The notes: generated by a model from the sequence alone, not told the origin. 64,000 nt of DNA from Synoicihabitans lomoniglobus (GCF_029023725.1 NZ_CP119075.1:3839501-3903500); one strand, 5' to 3'; shown: positions 16,602 through 26,491, numbered from the stretch's first letter. Program-made: numbers and translations.

Positions 16602-17960
16602 ATGAATCGTCGCAAATTTGTCTCCAACCTCGCCGTGGCCGGTGCCGCCGTTGCCGCCTCTTCTCGTCTCCGCGCCGTCGATACCAAGAAACGTCCGACG
16701 ATCGGCCTGATCGGCAGCGGTTGGTATGGCGGGGTAAATCTCGAGGTGTTTGCCCGCTGCACCGATGTTGAGGTCGTCGCACTGTGCGACGTCAACACGC
16801 GCAACCTGACCAAGACACTCGCGCTCGTCGCCAAGCACCAAACCCGCGCCCCGCAAACCTACACCGATCACCGCGCCATGCTCGCGGCCGGCGCGCCCGA
16901 CATCGTGATCATCGCCTCGCCGGATCACTGGCACGCGTTGCAGACCATCGATGCCATCCAAGCCGGTTGTGACGTGTATCTCGAAAAGCCCATCGGGGTC
17001 GACGTCATCGAGGGCGAGGCCATGGTCGCCGCCGCGCGCAAATACGACCGCGTCGTGCAGGTCAACACGCAGCGTCGCAGCAACCCGCTCTACCTCGAAG
17101 CCCGCGACCACTACATGCGCAACGGCCGCATGGGTAAAATCTCCCTCGTCGAGACCTACAGCTATCTCGGCATTGAGGGATGGAGCGACGGGCCGATTCC
17201 CGACGCCGAGGTTCCCGCTCACCTCGACTACGAGCGCTACGCCGGCCCCGCACCGAAAGTGCCCTACAAAGCCATCATCGAAGACCGCGGCTGGCGGTCG
17301 TTCATGGCCTACGGCAACGGCATCATTGGCAACCTCGGGGTGCACATGCTCGATAAAGTCCGCATGTTGCTCGATCTGGGCTGGCCGGAGACGATCCACT
17401 CCACCGGCGGCATCTACGTGCACAAAAACTCGTTCTCCGACGTCTCGGATACTCAGCACAGCACGTTCCATTATCCCGATCTCGACATCAGTTGGGAGCA
17501 CCGCATGTGGGGTGCTTCACCGATTCCACAGCGCAATTGGAGCGATCAGTGGGGTGCCCGTTTTCTGGGCGAACACGGCACGCTCAACCTCACCATGTAT
17601 GAGTATGTGTTCACTCCGGCCGACGGCGGACCACGCGAGGGTCGGCACATGATGTCGACCAGCGGTGATCTGGAGAACGTCGACTTCGGCCAAGCGGGAG
17701 AGGTGTTTCAAGAAACCGAAAACCGCCATGTGCTCGACTTCATGGCGGCCCGCGAACAGCGCTCCCGTCCGCTCGCTGACATCGAAGAGGGTCACATTTC
17801 GAGCGCCATGTGCGAACTGGCCAATCTTTCCATCGACCTCGGTCGCCCGTTGGCCTACGACCCGGCCTCGCGCACGGTCCCGGGCGACGCCGAAGCCACC
17901 GGCCACCTCGCCCGCGCTTATCGCGCCCCATGGGTGCATCCGGATCCGACCACGGTGTAA
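16602..17960 (+). CDS. Tat-exported Gfo/Idh/MocA family oxidoreductase
   Basis: A 452-aa dehydrogenase with an N-terminal twin-arginine signal (MNRRKFVSNLAVAGAAVAAS), so it is exported folded with its cofactor. The Rossmann part shows IGLIGSGWYGGVNLEVFARC and CDVN; the EKP motif is present (VYLEKPIGVDV, ~126), and the C-terminal part has GIIGNLGVHMLDKVRML. Such secreted MocA proteins, frequent in Bacteroidota, Planctomycetes and Verrucomicrobiota, have been linked to glycoside modification and retaining glycosidase chemistry, but the substrate is not readable here. Confidence 0.92.
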   Translation: MNRRKFVSNLAVAGAAVAASSRLRAVDTKKRPTIGLIGSGWYGGVNLEVFARCTDVEVVALCDVNTRNLTKTLALVAKHQTRAPQTYTDHRAMLAAGAPDIVIIASPDHWHALQTIDAIQAGCDVYLEKPIGVDVIEGEAMVAAARKYDRVVQVNTQRRSNPLYLEARDHYMRNGRMGKISLVETYSYLGIEGWSDGPIPDAEVPAHLDYERYAGPAPKVPYKAIIEDRGWRSFMAYGNGIIGNLGVHMLDKVRMLLDLGWPETIHSTGGIYVHKNSFSDVSDTQHSTFHYPDLDISWEHRMWGASPIPQRNWSDQWGARFLGEHGTLNLTMYEYVFTPADGGPREGRHMMSTSGDLENVDFGQAGEVFQETENRHVLDFMAAREQRSRPLADIEEGHISSAMCELANLSIDLGRPLAYDPASRTVPGDAEATGHLARAYRAPWVHPDPTTV

Positions 17961-17967
17961 CTGAACC

Positions 17968-18053
17968 AGGTAGGGCCGGCCTCGCCGAGGCGACCGCCGC
18001 GATGCCATCGGTCCCACTCCAACGCGGAGTGGCTCGGTGGGCCGTCGCTACCC
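17968..18053. repeat. GGTAGGG-type palindromic element, diverged copy
   Basis: GGTAGGGCCGGCCTCGCCGAGGCG opens the element and GGGCCGTCGCTACCC closes it; the right end supplies the stop codon of the neighbouring minus-strand gene. The GGCCTCG-C-CGAGG hairpin matches the GCTCGCCGAGC hairpin of copies at 39261 and 45978. Confidence 0.55.
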
Positions 18054-19340
18054 CTCCACCAGCAAAGCAATCTTCACCCGCACAACCGTTGAAGCGGTCG
18101 CTTCCGTGATCGTAAAGGCAAAGTCCGCATCACGGACGGATTCACCTTTGTGCGGGATGCGTTGCATCAACTCCGTGATGTAGCCCGCCACCGTATCGGC
18201 CTCGGTTTCGCGCGGTGGCAGGTTGAACGCGCGACAGAGGTGGTCGATGGGGCAAGATCCGCGCGCTTCGGCCTCCTGCGCATTGAGCAGAGTGATGAAA
18301 CCGACCTCGTGATCGAACTCATCCTCAATCGCGCCAACCACCTCCTCCAGCACGTTCTCGATCGTGATGATACCCGATACGCTGCCGAACTCGTCGACGA
18401 GCAACACCAGATGCTCCTTCTTCTTTTGAAAGTGGGCGAGCAGCGCCTGCAGTTTGATCGTCTCGGGCAACAAGCTGACGGGCCGGGCCAGCGCCCGCAG
18501 GTCATGGGGCGTCTTTTGCTCGGCGAGCTGTTGGAACAGATCCTTCACGTGAATCACCCCGACGCACTTGTCCAAGCCGCCATCGCAGAGCGGCAATCGC
18601 GTGTGCTGGGAACGGTTGGCCACCGCCAGGTTTTCGGCGAATGATTCGTTCAAATCGAGGAAGACGACCGTGTGCCGCGGCACCGCGTAGCGGCGCGCGG
18701 ACTTCGCCTCCAGATCGAGCACATTCACAATCATTTTGTGCTCCTTGTTGGAGACGTGGCCGCCGTCCTTGGACTCACGCAGGAGCAGCTTGAGCTCGGC
18801 CGCGTTCAGCGCCCCGCCGTGCAACTCCTCGGTATCAAAACCGATGACCCGCAGCATGCTGTTACTGAGGGCATTGAGCGCCCAGATGAAGGGTTTGAAC
18901 GCGACCGTAAACCAATGAAGCGGATGGGACACGTGCAGCGTCACCGCGTGGGATTTGGCGATCGCATAAATCTTGGGCACCTGCTCGCCCAGCGTGATGT
19001 GCAAAAAGGTAATCGCCGTGAACGCCACGGGGAACGCGATGTAATGGTGCCACTCGATCGCGATGCCAAGTTGCAGCAAAAGCGGCTCCAGCGAACTCGC
19101 CACCATCGGCTCGCCCACCCAACCGAGACCCAGACTCGCCAGCGTGATGCCAAGTTGGCAGGCCGACAGGTAAGTATCCAGATTCTGATGAATCGACAAA
19201 GCGCGCACGGCCTTGCCGTGGCCGCCCGCAGCCTGGGCCTTGAGTTCCCCTACTCGAACTTTGACGAGAGCGAACTCGGCGGCGACGAAGAATCCGTTGG
19301 CTACGACCAGAGCCGCGACGACGATAAGATTGAGAAGCAT
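18048..19340 (-). CDS. CorC/HlyC-type membrane protein (CNNM/DUF21 + CBS + CorC_HlyC)
   Basis: The 430-aa protein has the CNNM transmembrane domain (residues 1-~195: MLLNLIVVAALVVANGFFVAAEFALVKVR ... LSACQLGITLASLGLGWVGEP), two CBS repeats (~200-330, with LPLCDGGLDKCVGVIHVKDL and EHLVLLVDEFGSVSGIITIEN) and a C-terminal CorC_HlyC domain. Family members are associated with Mg2+/Co2+ efflux or homeostasis; the haemolysin name is historical. It is a monocistronic-looking gene flanked by a palindromic repeat. Confidence 0.93.
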   Translation of the reverse strand: MLLNLIVVAALVVANGFFVAAEFALVKVRVGELKAQAAGGHGKAVRALSIHQNLDTYLSACQLGITLASLGLGWVGEPMVASSLEPLLLQLGIAIEWHHYIAFPVAFTAITFLHITLGEQVPKIYAIAKSHAVTLHVSHPLHWFTVAFKPFIWALNALSNSMLRVIGFDTEELHGGALNAAELKLLLRESKDGGHVSNKEHKMIVNVLDLEAKSARRYAVPRHTVVFLDLNESFAENLAVANRSQHTRLPLCDGGLDKCVGVIHVKDLFQQLAEQKTPHDLRALARPVSLLPETIKLQALLAHFQKKKEHLVLLVDEFGSVSGIITIENVLEEVVGAIEDEFDHEVGFITLLNAQEAEARGSCPIDHLCRAFNLPPRETEADTVAGYITELMQRIPHKGESVRDADFAFTITEATASTVVRVKIALLVEG

Positions 19341-19559
19341 GACAAAAGAGCGGTTGGTTGATGGCGGCCCCGGAACGAAACGAGCATCATCACGCTCTCC
19401 CTCGGCCTTCGGGCAACGCTCGCTTTTGAGCGGAACCGGTGCACAGGGTCGAGAGGAATCAGCCCGTGCGCAATCGGGATAATCCGGTGCTCATCCGCGA
19501 ACACCACTCGGGATCGCCGCGCACACGATGGTCATTCCGGGTCGCCGACCGCGTCCATG

Positions 19560-20276
19560 CTACTCCGTCTGCGCCACCGCCCCGGCATTGAGGATCAACT
19601 GAGCGATGCCCGCCACATTGTCGGGATCGCGCGCGACCGCCGCCTCACACCAGGAGACGACACTGCGATGTTCCGCCGCCGCACACGCCAGCCACCAACG
19701 TTCCTTGATTCCGATATCCGGCAGGGTATCCGCCGCCGCCAGCACATCGATGAGCACCGCCTCGTCGCCGGTGGCAAGAAACACGCCCCACTGCAGATAG
19801 AGCGAACTCAGGGACCGGATTTCCACCTCCTCGAAACTCACCGGACGCGTCATCACGGTGCGCAGGCGCGTGGCCATCTCGGCATCGACGATATTTTCCG
19901 CGTAGTAGTCCAAATAGGACTCGCCCTTGGGATGACCGGCATACCACAACGCCGCGATCAGGAGGCGACGCTCCGACTCCGGCAACGGCCGGCATTGCAA
20001 CATCCAGTCGTCGATCCGATCCGGATTCTGGCGCAGCACGCTCGCGATGAAACCGATGCCGAGCGTGGTGTGCCCGGGCATGGCAAAGTAGTTGTTGCGA
20101 CTCAGTTCGAAGATCGCGGGCACGAACTGATCAGGGGCGGGTTTTTCGTAATAGTGGCACAGCCACTGGCGGCCGCGATAAACCGGCCAACTGGCGGCGA
20201 CCGAAGCACTGCCGACGATCATCAAAAGACACGTGACCGCCCCGCGCCGCAGCGCGGTCGAGCATGAAATCGACAT
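19560..20276 (-). CDS. Hypothetical secreted protein
   Basis: A 238-aa protein with a signal peptide (RRGAVTCLLMIVGSASVAAS). The mature part is helical, Trp/Tyr/Cys-containing (YRGRQWLCHYYEKPAPD, FAMPGHTTLGIGF, ALWYAGHPKGESYLDYY) and resembles a short helical-repeat fold. The GHTTLGIGFIASVLRQNP stretch looks conserved-like but I cannot name a family. It is divergent from the kinase-TPR gene across about 240 bp. Confidence 0.65.
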   Translation of the reverse strand: MSISCSTALRRGAVTCLLMIVGSASVAASWPVYRGRQWLCHYYEKPAPDQFVPAIFELSRNNYFAMPGHTTLGIGFIASVLRQNPDRIDDWMLQCRPLPESERRLLIAALWYAGHPKGESYLDYYAENIVDAEMATRLRTVMTRPVSFEEVEIRSLSSLYLQWGVFLATGDEAVLIDVLAAADTLPDIGIKERWWLACAAAEHRSVVSWCEAAVARDPDNVAGIAQLILNAGAVAQTE

Positions 20277-20513
20277 GGATGGAGAAAACTGAGGGTTTGA
20301 GGCGGAAGGGGTGCCGCCGGGGGTTTGACTGACGCGCCGAAACTACGCCGCGAGCATTCCTTCGTAAACGAGAATCTCTGTCCTAATCACCGCATTACCA
20401 TTTGATGTCGCGTCCCGCTTGGCGCCGAATCACTTCCTTCGCTCCGCCGCGTTTTCACTGTCCTTTTCCCTGGCGGCATTTCGCACGAAGTGCCGCCCGC
20501 CCTCCCATTACTC

Positions 20514-23513
20514 ATGCCCGAAGACGATCAAATTTTTGCCGACGCTCTCGAACTCGACCCCACCGCACGGACTGCCTTTGTCGACCGCGTCTGCGCGGAG
20601 AATCTCCCCCAGCGCCAACGCGTCCTGGCGTTGCTGGCTTCCCACGACGCCGCCACGAGTTTCCTCCAACAACCGCTGGTCAATCGCCCCACCACCGCGA
20701 CCGCCGCCCAAGTGGGCGACGTGATCGACCACTACGTGCTGCAACGCAAGATCGGCGAAGGCGGTTGCGGCACGGTGTATCTCGCGGAACAAACCGCGCC
20801 GGTGCGCCGTCTCGTCGCCCTGAAGATCATCAAACTCGGCATGGACACCGTGGAGGTCATTCGCCGGTTCGAAGCCGAACGCCAGGCGCTGGCCCTCATG
20901 GAGCACCCGGACATCGCCCGGGTTTTCGACGCCGGCGCCACCGCCGAGGGCCGCCCCTTCTTCGTGATGGAATTCGTCGATGGCCAACCGATCACGACGT
21001 TTGCCGATGAACACGACCTGCCCCTGGCTGCTCGCTTGGAGCTCTTCCGGCGCGTCTGCCTCGCCGTGCAGCACGCGCACCAAAAGGGGGTGATTCATCG
21101 TGACCTCAAACCATCCAATGTGCTGGTGACCATGCACGACGGCGTCCCCTGCCCCAAGGTCATCGACTTCGGCATCGCCAAAGCCACGGAGTCCCGCCAC
21201 GCCGACGCGGCGGTGCTGACGACCGTGGAACAATTCATGGGCACCCCCGCCTACATGAGTCCGGAACAGACCGGCGCAGGTAGTGATGATATTGATACGC
21301 GCAGCGACATCTACAGTCTCGGCGTTCTGCTGTATGAATTGCTCACCGGGCAACCCCCGTTCGAGGCGCCGACCCTGGTCAAGATCGGGCTGGATGAGAT
21401 GCGTCGGCACATTCGCGAAGTCGAGCCGCCGCGTCCATCCACCCGCCTGCACACCCTCGCACCCGATACACTGGCCACGACGGCCCGCCACCGTCACATC
21501 ACCGTGCCTTCGTTGATCAATCTCGTGAAAGGCGATCTCGACTGGATCGTCATGCGCTGCCTGGAAAAAAACCGGGACCGGCGCTATGACTCGGCGATCG
21601 GTCTCGCGCAGGATCTGCAACGCCACCTCAACCACGAACCCGTGGAGGCCCGGCCGGCCAGCACCGCCTATCGGTTGAAGAAAATGGTGCGCCGCCACCG
21701 CCTCGCCGTGGGGGCGACCGCCGCGATTGTTGCGACCATGATACTCGGCACGGTGATCAGCGTGAACCAGGCGGTTCGCGCCGGTCGCGCCGAACGTCTG
21801 GCCCGGGATGAGGCGGCGATTTCCCGAGCGGTAAACGATTTCCTGGTGTCGGATCTCCTCCGCCAAGCCGACAGTTTTTTCCAGGCCGACGGCGGCGAAA
21901 CCGCCGATCCCGATCTACGCGTGCGCGACGCCCTCGATCGCGCCGCCGCCACGGTTGGCGAGCGCTTCGCTGATCAGCCTCTGGTGGAGGCGGCGGTGCG
22001 CACGGCGATCGCGGTGTCGTATCTCGGACTCAACCTCACCAGCCTGGCGGAGCCCCACGCCACCCGGGCGTGGGAATTGCGCCGCGATCTGCTCGGTCCC
22101 GAACATCCGGATACATGCGAGGCTCGTTCGGCCATGGGCCGTGTGCACATGGGGCACGATGAATACCCTGAGGCCGCGGCGGTGTTTCAGCACCTACTCT
22201 CGGTGCAGATGGCGCGGCACGGTCCGACCGCCGACGAGGTGCTCGATACCCGCAACTATCTGGCGAGCTCGCTGCAAGGTGCCGGCCGCGAAGCCGAAGC
22301 CGAGGCGGTGCTGCAGGAAGGGTTGGACCAGGTCCGCCGTGCCTCGCGTCCCGAAGACAAACAGGTGCTCTCCCTGATGCACAATCTGGCGCACAGTTAC
22401 GGACAACAAGGTCGACCGGCCGAAGCTGAAGCTGCCAACCGGGAGATCATTGCCATCGCTCGTCGCGTGCTGGGACCGGACCATCCCGAAACCATCAACA
22501 CGATGAACAACCTCGCGTCGAACTACCTCGATCAGGGCAAGTTCGAACAGGCGGTCACGCTCAATCGGGACGTGTGGGAAAAGGTCACCCGTATTCTGGG
22601 GCCCGACCACTATCGTTCGATTGTATCCATGGCCAACCTCTCCCTGGCACTCAAGAAAACGGGGGAACGCGAGGAAGCGGAGCAACTCGAATCCACGGCG
22701 CTGGCCAACGCGAGTCGCGTGCTTGGGTCCGAGCACTCTCTCACGCTCACCCTGACGAACAATCTCGCGTCGTCACTTCTCCATCGCGGCAAAGTCGACG
22801 AAGCCATTGCCCTGCGCGAAACATTACTCGAGGTATTCACCCGCACCCTGGGTGATCAACATCCCTCCACGCTCACGATTCTCGCCAACCTCGGTCACAA
22901 CTACCGGGAGCAGGGCCGCTACGAGGACGCCGAACGCGTCATGCTCCGCGCCATCGAAGGGATGAACCTCGTGCTCGGTCCGGAGCACCCCACCACCCTC
23001 ATCATCCAAGGCAATCTCGCCGGCAACTACAGCAGAATGAATCAATGGGATGACGCGGCCCGCATCTGGCGCTGGAAACTCGACATCCAGGAAGCCACGC
23101 TCGCGCCCGACCATCAACAGCGCCTCCTCACGATGCGCGATTTGGCGTGGGCTTACCAACAGCTCAAACACTACGACAAGGCCGTGCCGCTGTGGACGGC
23201 TTTGTTTGCGTTGGATAAAACTCGCGACGGCCCGGCCCATCCGAAGACCACACTCGTCAGCATGTCCAACCTCGCCTTTGACCTCATCGAGCTGAAGGAC
23301 TTCGCCACGGCCGAGCCGCTGCTACTGGACACCTACGCGACCCTCTCAACCTTGCCCGAATCCGAAACTCCGCCCGATGTCCCGCGGCACCTTCGCGCCA
23401 CGGTGGAACGTCTCATCAAACTCTATGGGCAAACGAACCAACCGGACGAAACCGCCCATTGGCAGAGCGTGCTCGACGCCCTGCCCGCCGCGGAACCGGA
23501 TGTCGGAGCCTAG
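20514..23513 (+). CDS. Ser/Thr protein kinase with membrane helix and TPR array
   Basis: A 999-aa protein with four parts: a short N-terminal helical segment (EDDQIFADALELDPTARTAFVD, a pattern seen in PVC kinases), a complete Hanks-type kinase (IGEGGCGTVY, VALKIIKLG, HRDLKPSNVL, IDFGIAK, GTPAYMSPEQ, DIYSLGVLLYELLTG; about residues 65-370), one membrane helix (~residues 395-420, AVGATAAIVATMILG), and roughly ten kinesin-light-chain-like TPRs to the end (motif LGPDHPxTxxxxxNLA). Topology puts the TPRs outside the membrane, a sensory or scaffold arm. ATG 20514 gives the standard start. Substrate unknown. Confidence 0.93.
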   Translation: MPEDDQIFADALELDPTARTAFVDRVCAENLPQRQRVLALLASHDAATSFLQQPLVNRPTTATAAQVGDVIDHYVLQRKIGEGGCGTVYLAEQTAPVRRLVALKIIKLGMDTVEVIRRFEAERQALALMEHPDIARVFDAGATAEGRPFFVMEFVDGQPITTFADEHDLPLAARLELFRRVCLAVQHAHQKGVIHRDLKPSNVLVTMHDGVPCPKVIDFGIAKATESRHADAAVLTTVEQFMGTPAYMSPEQTGAGSDDIDTRSDIYSLGVLLYELLTGQPPFEAPTLVKIGLDEMRRHIREVEPPRPSTRLHTLAPDTLATTARHRHITVPSLINLVKGDLDWIVMRCLEKNRDRRYDSAIGLAQDLQRHLNHEPVEARPASTAYRLKKMVRRHRLAVGATAAIVATMILGTVISVNQAVRAGRAERLARDEAAISRAVNDFLVSDLLRQADSFFQADGGETADPDLRVRDALDRAAATVGERFADQPLVEAAVRTAIAVSYLGLNLTSLAEPHATRAWELRRDLLGPEHPDTCEARSAMGRVHMGHDEYPEAAAVFQHLLSVQMARHGPTADEVLDTRNYLASSLQGAGREAEAEAVLQEGLDQVRRASRPEDKQVLSLMHNLAHSYGQQGRPAEAEAANREIIAIARRVLGPDHPETINTMNNLASNYLDQGKFEQAVTLNRDVWEKVTRILGPDHYRSIVSMANLSLALKKTGEREEAEQLESTALANASRVLGSEHSLTLTLTNNLASSLLHRGKVDEAIALRETLLEVFTRTLGDQHPSTLTILANLGHNYREQGRYEDAERVMLRAIEGMNLVLGPEHPTTLIIQGNLAGNYSRMNQWDDAARIWRWKLDIQEATLAPDHQQRLLTMRDLAWAYQQLKHYDKAVPLWTALFALDKTRDGPAHPKTTLVSMSNLAFDLIELKDFATAEPLLLDTYATLSTLPESETPPDVPRHLRATVERLIKLYGQTNQPDETAHWQSVLDALPAAEPDVGA

Positions 23514-23588
23514 GCATGTCTGGTCAAGAGGCGAAGCCGGTTCGAACGAGTGCTAGAATCAGGGCAGAGTCGCCTCCATTGAAACAAC

Positions 23589-23657
23589 GCCGGGCGTAAA
23601 ACCCGCCCCGCCGGGATAACCGCGTAATCCAATTTTGGTTCGGGCTTTACGCCCGGC
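23589..23657. repeat. CGGGCGTAAA palindromic element copy 1
   Basis: A 17-bp arm at 23589-23605 and its reverse complement at 23641-23657 match with one mismatch. The core GGGCGTAAA...TTTACGCCC is the same as in the element at 38111-38181. It lies between two convergent genes. Confidence 0.75.
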
Positions 23658-23672
23658 TTTCTCAGACGTGCG

Positions 23673-24047
23673 CTAGCCCACGTGTTGGTCGATCAGAATG
23701 GGATTACCGTCCGGATCAATCATCGTGATGCTCGCGGGTCCCGTGCCAGACTCGTCCGCCTCCTGATTGAGCCCGACCCCGTTGGCTTTGAGCTGACGCT
23801 GGATCGCCCGCACGTCGTCAAAGTTTTCGAGAGTTTCGCCCTGGCTGTTCCAGCCTGGATTAAAAGTCAGACAGTTCCGTTCAAACATGCCTTGAAACAG
23901 ACCGATGGTGGTCTCGCCACTGCGCATGATCAGCCAGTTTTGCGATTGCTCGCCGCCGACCTGAGTGAACCCCAGTTTCTCATAAAAAGCGCGCGATGCG
24001 GCGATGTCCTTGACGGCGAGGCTGAGGGAAAAGGTTCCGAGTTTCAT
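23673..24047 (-). CDS. VOC (glyoxalase/bleomycin-resistance/dioxygenase) family protein
   Basis: A 124-aa single-module vicinal oxygen chelate protein: [21 protein letters not shown] at the N-terminus and [18 protein letters not shown] at the C-terminus are the two signature beta-alpha-beta ends. The DPDGN turn and the surrounding strands place the metal ligands at the typical His/Glu positions, but His at strand 1 is Ser here (FSLSLAV), so the metal centre may be absent. A small-molecule binding role is equally possible. Confidence 0.85.
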   Translation of the reverse strand: MKLGTFSLSLAVKDIAASRAFYEKLGFTQVGGEQSQNWLIMRSGETTIGLFQGMFERNCLTFNPGWNSQGETLENFDDVRAIQRQLKANGVGLNQEADESGTGPASITMIDPDGNPILIDQHVG

Positions 24048-24138
24048 AGTTTTGGCGAGGATCTGGTGGACGGTGAAAATAATGCCCCACGGGCACAGTT
24101 AATGGAGTCCAAATTCTTATCGGTGTATATCTATGTCC

Positions 24139-24150
24139 ATCTGTGGTTAA
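24139..24150. repeat. ATCTGTGGTTAA repeat end, third copy
   Basis: TATGTCCATCTGTGGTTAA matches the right end of the repeats at 12453-12464 and 13746-13757. The rest of the element is not obvious here, so this looks like a fragment. It lies in the intergenic upstream of the AraC gene. Confidence 0.5.
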
Positions 24151-24205
24151 ATGATCACGAGACGATTCACTCTAACCGATCGCGCCCCGATCCGCTTTAC
24201 AAATC

Positions 24206-25144
24206 TTGCGAAACGTTCCCGGTAAATCCGCCCCGCCTCCGCTGGCCTATGTCGAACGCATCAACCGCGCGGTCGACTTTGTCCTACAACACTGGGATGA
24301 AACACTGCGGCTAGATGCCGTGGCGCGCGCGGCCGGGTTTTCGCCGTTTCATTTTCACCGCGTCTTCTCCGTCCTCATGGGCGAATCGCTTAATACGTTC
24401 GTCAAACGCGTGCGTTTGGAACGCGCCTTGAAACTGATGTCGCAAAAGGACTGGTCCACGCGCCGATCCCCTTCCCTCACCGACATTGCCTTCTCCTGCG
24501 GCTTCGAATCCCCGGCCGACTTTTCGCGGTGTTTCAAACAACAATACGGCGTGCCACCGAGTCGGTTCGACGTGGATGCGTTTCGGGCCACGCGTCGCGA
24601 CGATTGGCAGACGGCGGTGGCCGGTCCCGCTCAACGTCACCTGCTCGACGGTCTGCCGCCGGGCCAAAACCCGGACGGTTTCGCGGTCACTTTTCGACCG
24701 CTGCCACCGCGGATCGTCGCCTATATTCGGATCGCAAACTCGTATCGCGAAGGCGTGGTGCCCGCGGCCGCAGACCGACTCATGGCCTGGGCCGAAGCGC
24801 ACGGCTGCGCCGACCGGCAATGGCTGGGTTACGCCTGGGATGACCCGGAAATCGTCGACGTTGAGAAGTGTCGCTACGATGTGGGGGTTGAGGTGGACGA
24901 TGTCACACCGACCGGCGAGATCGGTCGCTTCGAATTTCCCGCCATGCGCGTGGCCGAGCTTGAAATCCGCGGAGGCATTGATCTCGAGATGCGGGCGCTG
25001 GACTGGCTCTTCGCGACGTGGTTGCCAACGAGTGGCTACGTGCCCACCGATCAACCGTGTTTCGAAGCGTGGATCGGGCGGCCTTTCGCCCACGGTCAGG
25101 AACACTTCGAACTGCGTCTGCAACTGCCCGTCGAGCGCGGATGA
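24206..25144 (+). CDS. AraC-family regulator with GyrI-like effector domain
   Basis: A 312-aa protein with an N-terminal AraC DNA-binding domain (residues ~15-120: INRAVDFVLQHWDETLRLDAVA ... AGFSPFHFHRVF ... ALKLM ... SLTDIAFSCGFESPADFSRCFKQQYGVPPSRF) followed by a GyrI/SbmC-like ligand-binding domain (~145-310: VTFRPLPPRIVAYIRI ... PAMRVAELEIRGG). This order is shared with Rob and similar drug- or stress-responsive regulators. Start: TTG 24206 is the only in-frame start-like codon near the homologous N-terminus. Targets unknown; the adjacent VOC gene is convergently placed behind it. Confidence 0.88.
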   Translation: MRNVPGKSAPPPLAYVERINRAVDFVLQHWDETLRLDAVARAAGFSPFHFHRVFSVLMGESLNTFVKRVRLERALKLMSQKDWSTRRSPSLTDIAFSCGFESPADFSRCFKQQYGVPPSRFDVDAFRATRRDDWQTAVAGPAQRHLLDGLPPGQNPDGFAVTFRPLPPRIVAYIRIANSYREGVVPAAADRLMAWAEAHGCADRQWLGYAWDDPEIVDVEKCRYDVGVEVDDVTPTGEIGRFEFPAMRVAELEIRGGIDLEMRALDWLFATWLPTSGYVPTDQPCFEAWIGRPFAHGQEHFELRLQLPVERG

Positions 25145-25197
25145 TTCATTCCGTTTAAGTTTGATACCCCGGAGCGGGCCCCTGGCTTGGCCGAAAC

Positions 25198-25284
25198 GTA
25201 GGAGCGTGCGGGCGCGCGATGAGCACGCTCATTCGGGAGCTGGCAGCGAGAGCCAGGTGTCATCGCGTGCCCGCACGCTCCTAC
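25198..25284. repeat. GTAGGAGCGTGCGGGC inverted-repeat element
   Basis: An 87-bp unit with 25-bp inverted ends (25198-25222 and 25260-25284) differing at one base. A smaller CTGGC...GCCAG hairpin sits in the middle, so the whole unit folds into a long stem-loop. It occupies the space just before the next gene. Confidence 0.85.
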
Positions 25285-25306
25285 GCATTTGAATCGAAGC
25301 TTCGAA

Positions 25307-26491
25307 ATGGTCCGGAGTTTGCGCCCAGGGATCTTCACTTTCCCGCGAGTAAAAAATAGCGCACCAAACGCCGATATCGTTGTCCATGGGAGCTTGAAAA
25401 AGAAGTCTCAGCGCTCCCCGGGTCGCTTCAGCGTGGGTCGCGCGCTGGGATGGCTGGGCCGTGCCTCGGTGACAATGTTGAGCAGTTCCGTTTGCCTCGG
25501 CCTGCTGTTGGCTCTCTACGGATTGGCCACCCACTACGTCGCGTCGATGCGCCACTACGCCCCGCTCAAGATCGCCGGTTGGTTCGACGTAAAATCCCAG
25601 GTGGGCAATGTTTTCTACGCCGCCGCGGCCAATGCGGCGGAGTTCTTTCCCCATCTGGCGCAGGGGAAGTTCAGCGATGCCATCGGTAACCTCACCAACA
25701 TGGCGGGCATCCGCGCCGACATTTACACCCGCCTGCTGCACGCCGGTGCGACCAACAACGCCGAGTCATTCACCGTGGCGGCCCCGATCATCATCTTTGT
25801 CCTGCTCGCCACTCGCTTGGTCGTCGCATTGATCCGACAACGGGAAAATTTCCAGCGTCTTCGTCAATGCGCCGCAGCCTACGTGCGCATGAAACTGCGG
25901 CGCGGCCGTCGGACACCATCGGCCCGCCTGTTGACCAACGCTCGGGACGCCCTGCAACAGGAGTGGCGCGTGCTGCAGTTTTCCTTTGATCAGATCCTGG
26001 TCTACATCGCCCGCCTCGGGGTGTGGTCCGCGCTGTTCACCGCGTTGCTTCTCAATACCATCGAATACTATCAGGGTCTCTCCGGCATGACGGGTTATCT
26101 CGGCTACGTGGGTTCCGGCATCGCCACCGCCATCGACGCAACCGTTGCGACCGGAGCCGCCGTCGTGAAGGAAATCTCCTGGCACGTGTTCTACCTGCTC
26201 ACCGACGGCAAGGAGAAGACCTTTGGCTGGCTCACGCGGAGTCAGGAGCTGGAATACGTCAGTCACTATCTCGCCAAATTCCCCTTGGCTAAAATTCCGT
26301 CGGCGCTGCACACCGCGATTTATCAAGCCATCTGCGCCGGTGCGGCCTGGGGCTTGGCTCACTACCTACAAGGTCGCATCGCTCGCGACTTCGTCGGCAT
26401 ATACGAATCCCTGCCGCCCCACATGCGTCGCTACCTGGCGCAACGGCGCCCGCGCCGCGCGCGTCGCAGGCAGCGCACTCCGGGCGCGTAA
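25307..26491 (+). CDS. Hypothetical multi-span membrane protein
   Basis: A ~394-aa protein (ATG 25307; an in-frame TTG at 25289 abuts the repeat). Hydrophobic helices appear around residues 55-75, 155-175, 220-245 and 300-320, with loops rich in Arg. The C-terminus is strongly basic (RRYLAQRRPRRARRRQR). No family recognised. Convergent neighbour is the sigma-membrane fusion gene, whose stop lies 8 bases away. Confidence 0.65.
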   Translation: MVRSLRPGIFTFPRVKNSAPNADIVVHGSLKKKSQRSPGRFSVGRALGWLGRASVTMLSSSVCLGLLLALYGLATHYVASMRHYAPLKIAGWFDVKSQVGNVFYAAAANAAEFFPHLAQGKFSDAIGNLTNMAGIRADIYTRLLHAGATNNAESFTVAAPIIIFVLLATRLVVALIRQRENFQRLRQCAAAYVRMKLRRGRRTPSARLLTNARDALQQEWRVLQFSFDQILVYIARLGVWSALFTALLLNTIEYYQGLSGMTGYLGYVGSGIATAIDATVATGAAVVKEISWHVFYLLTDGKEKTFGWLTRSQELEYVSHYLAKFPLAKIPSALHTAIYQAICAGAAWGLAHYLQGRIARDFVGIYESLPPHMRRYLAQRRPRRARRRQRTPGA

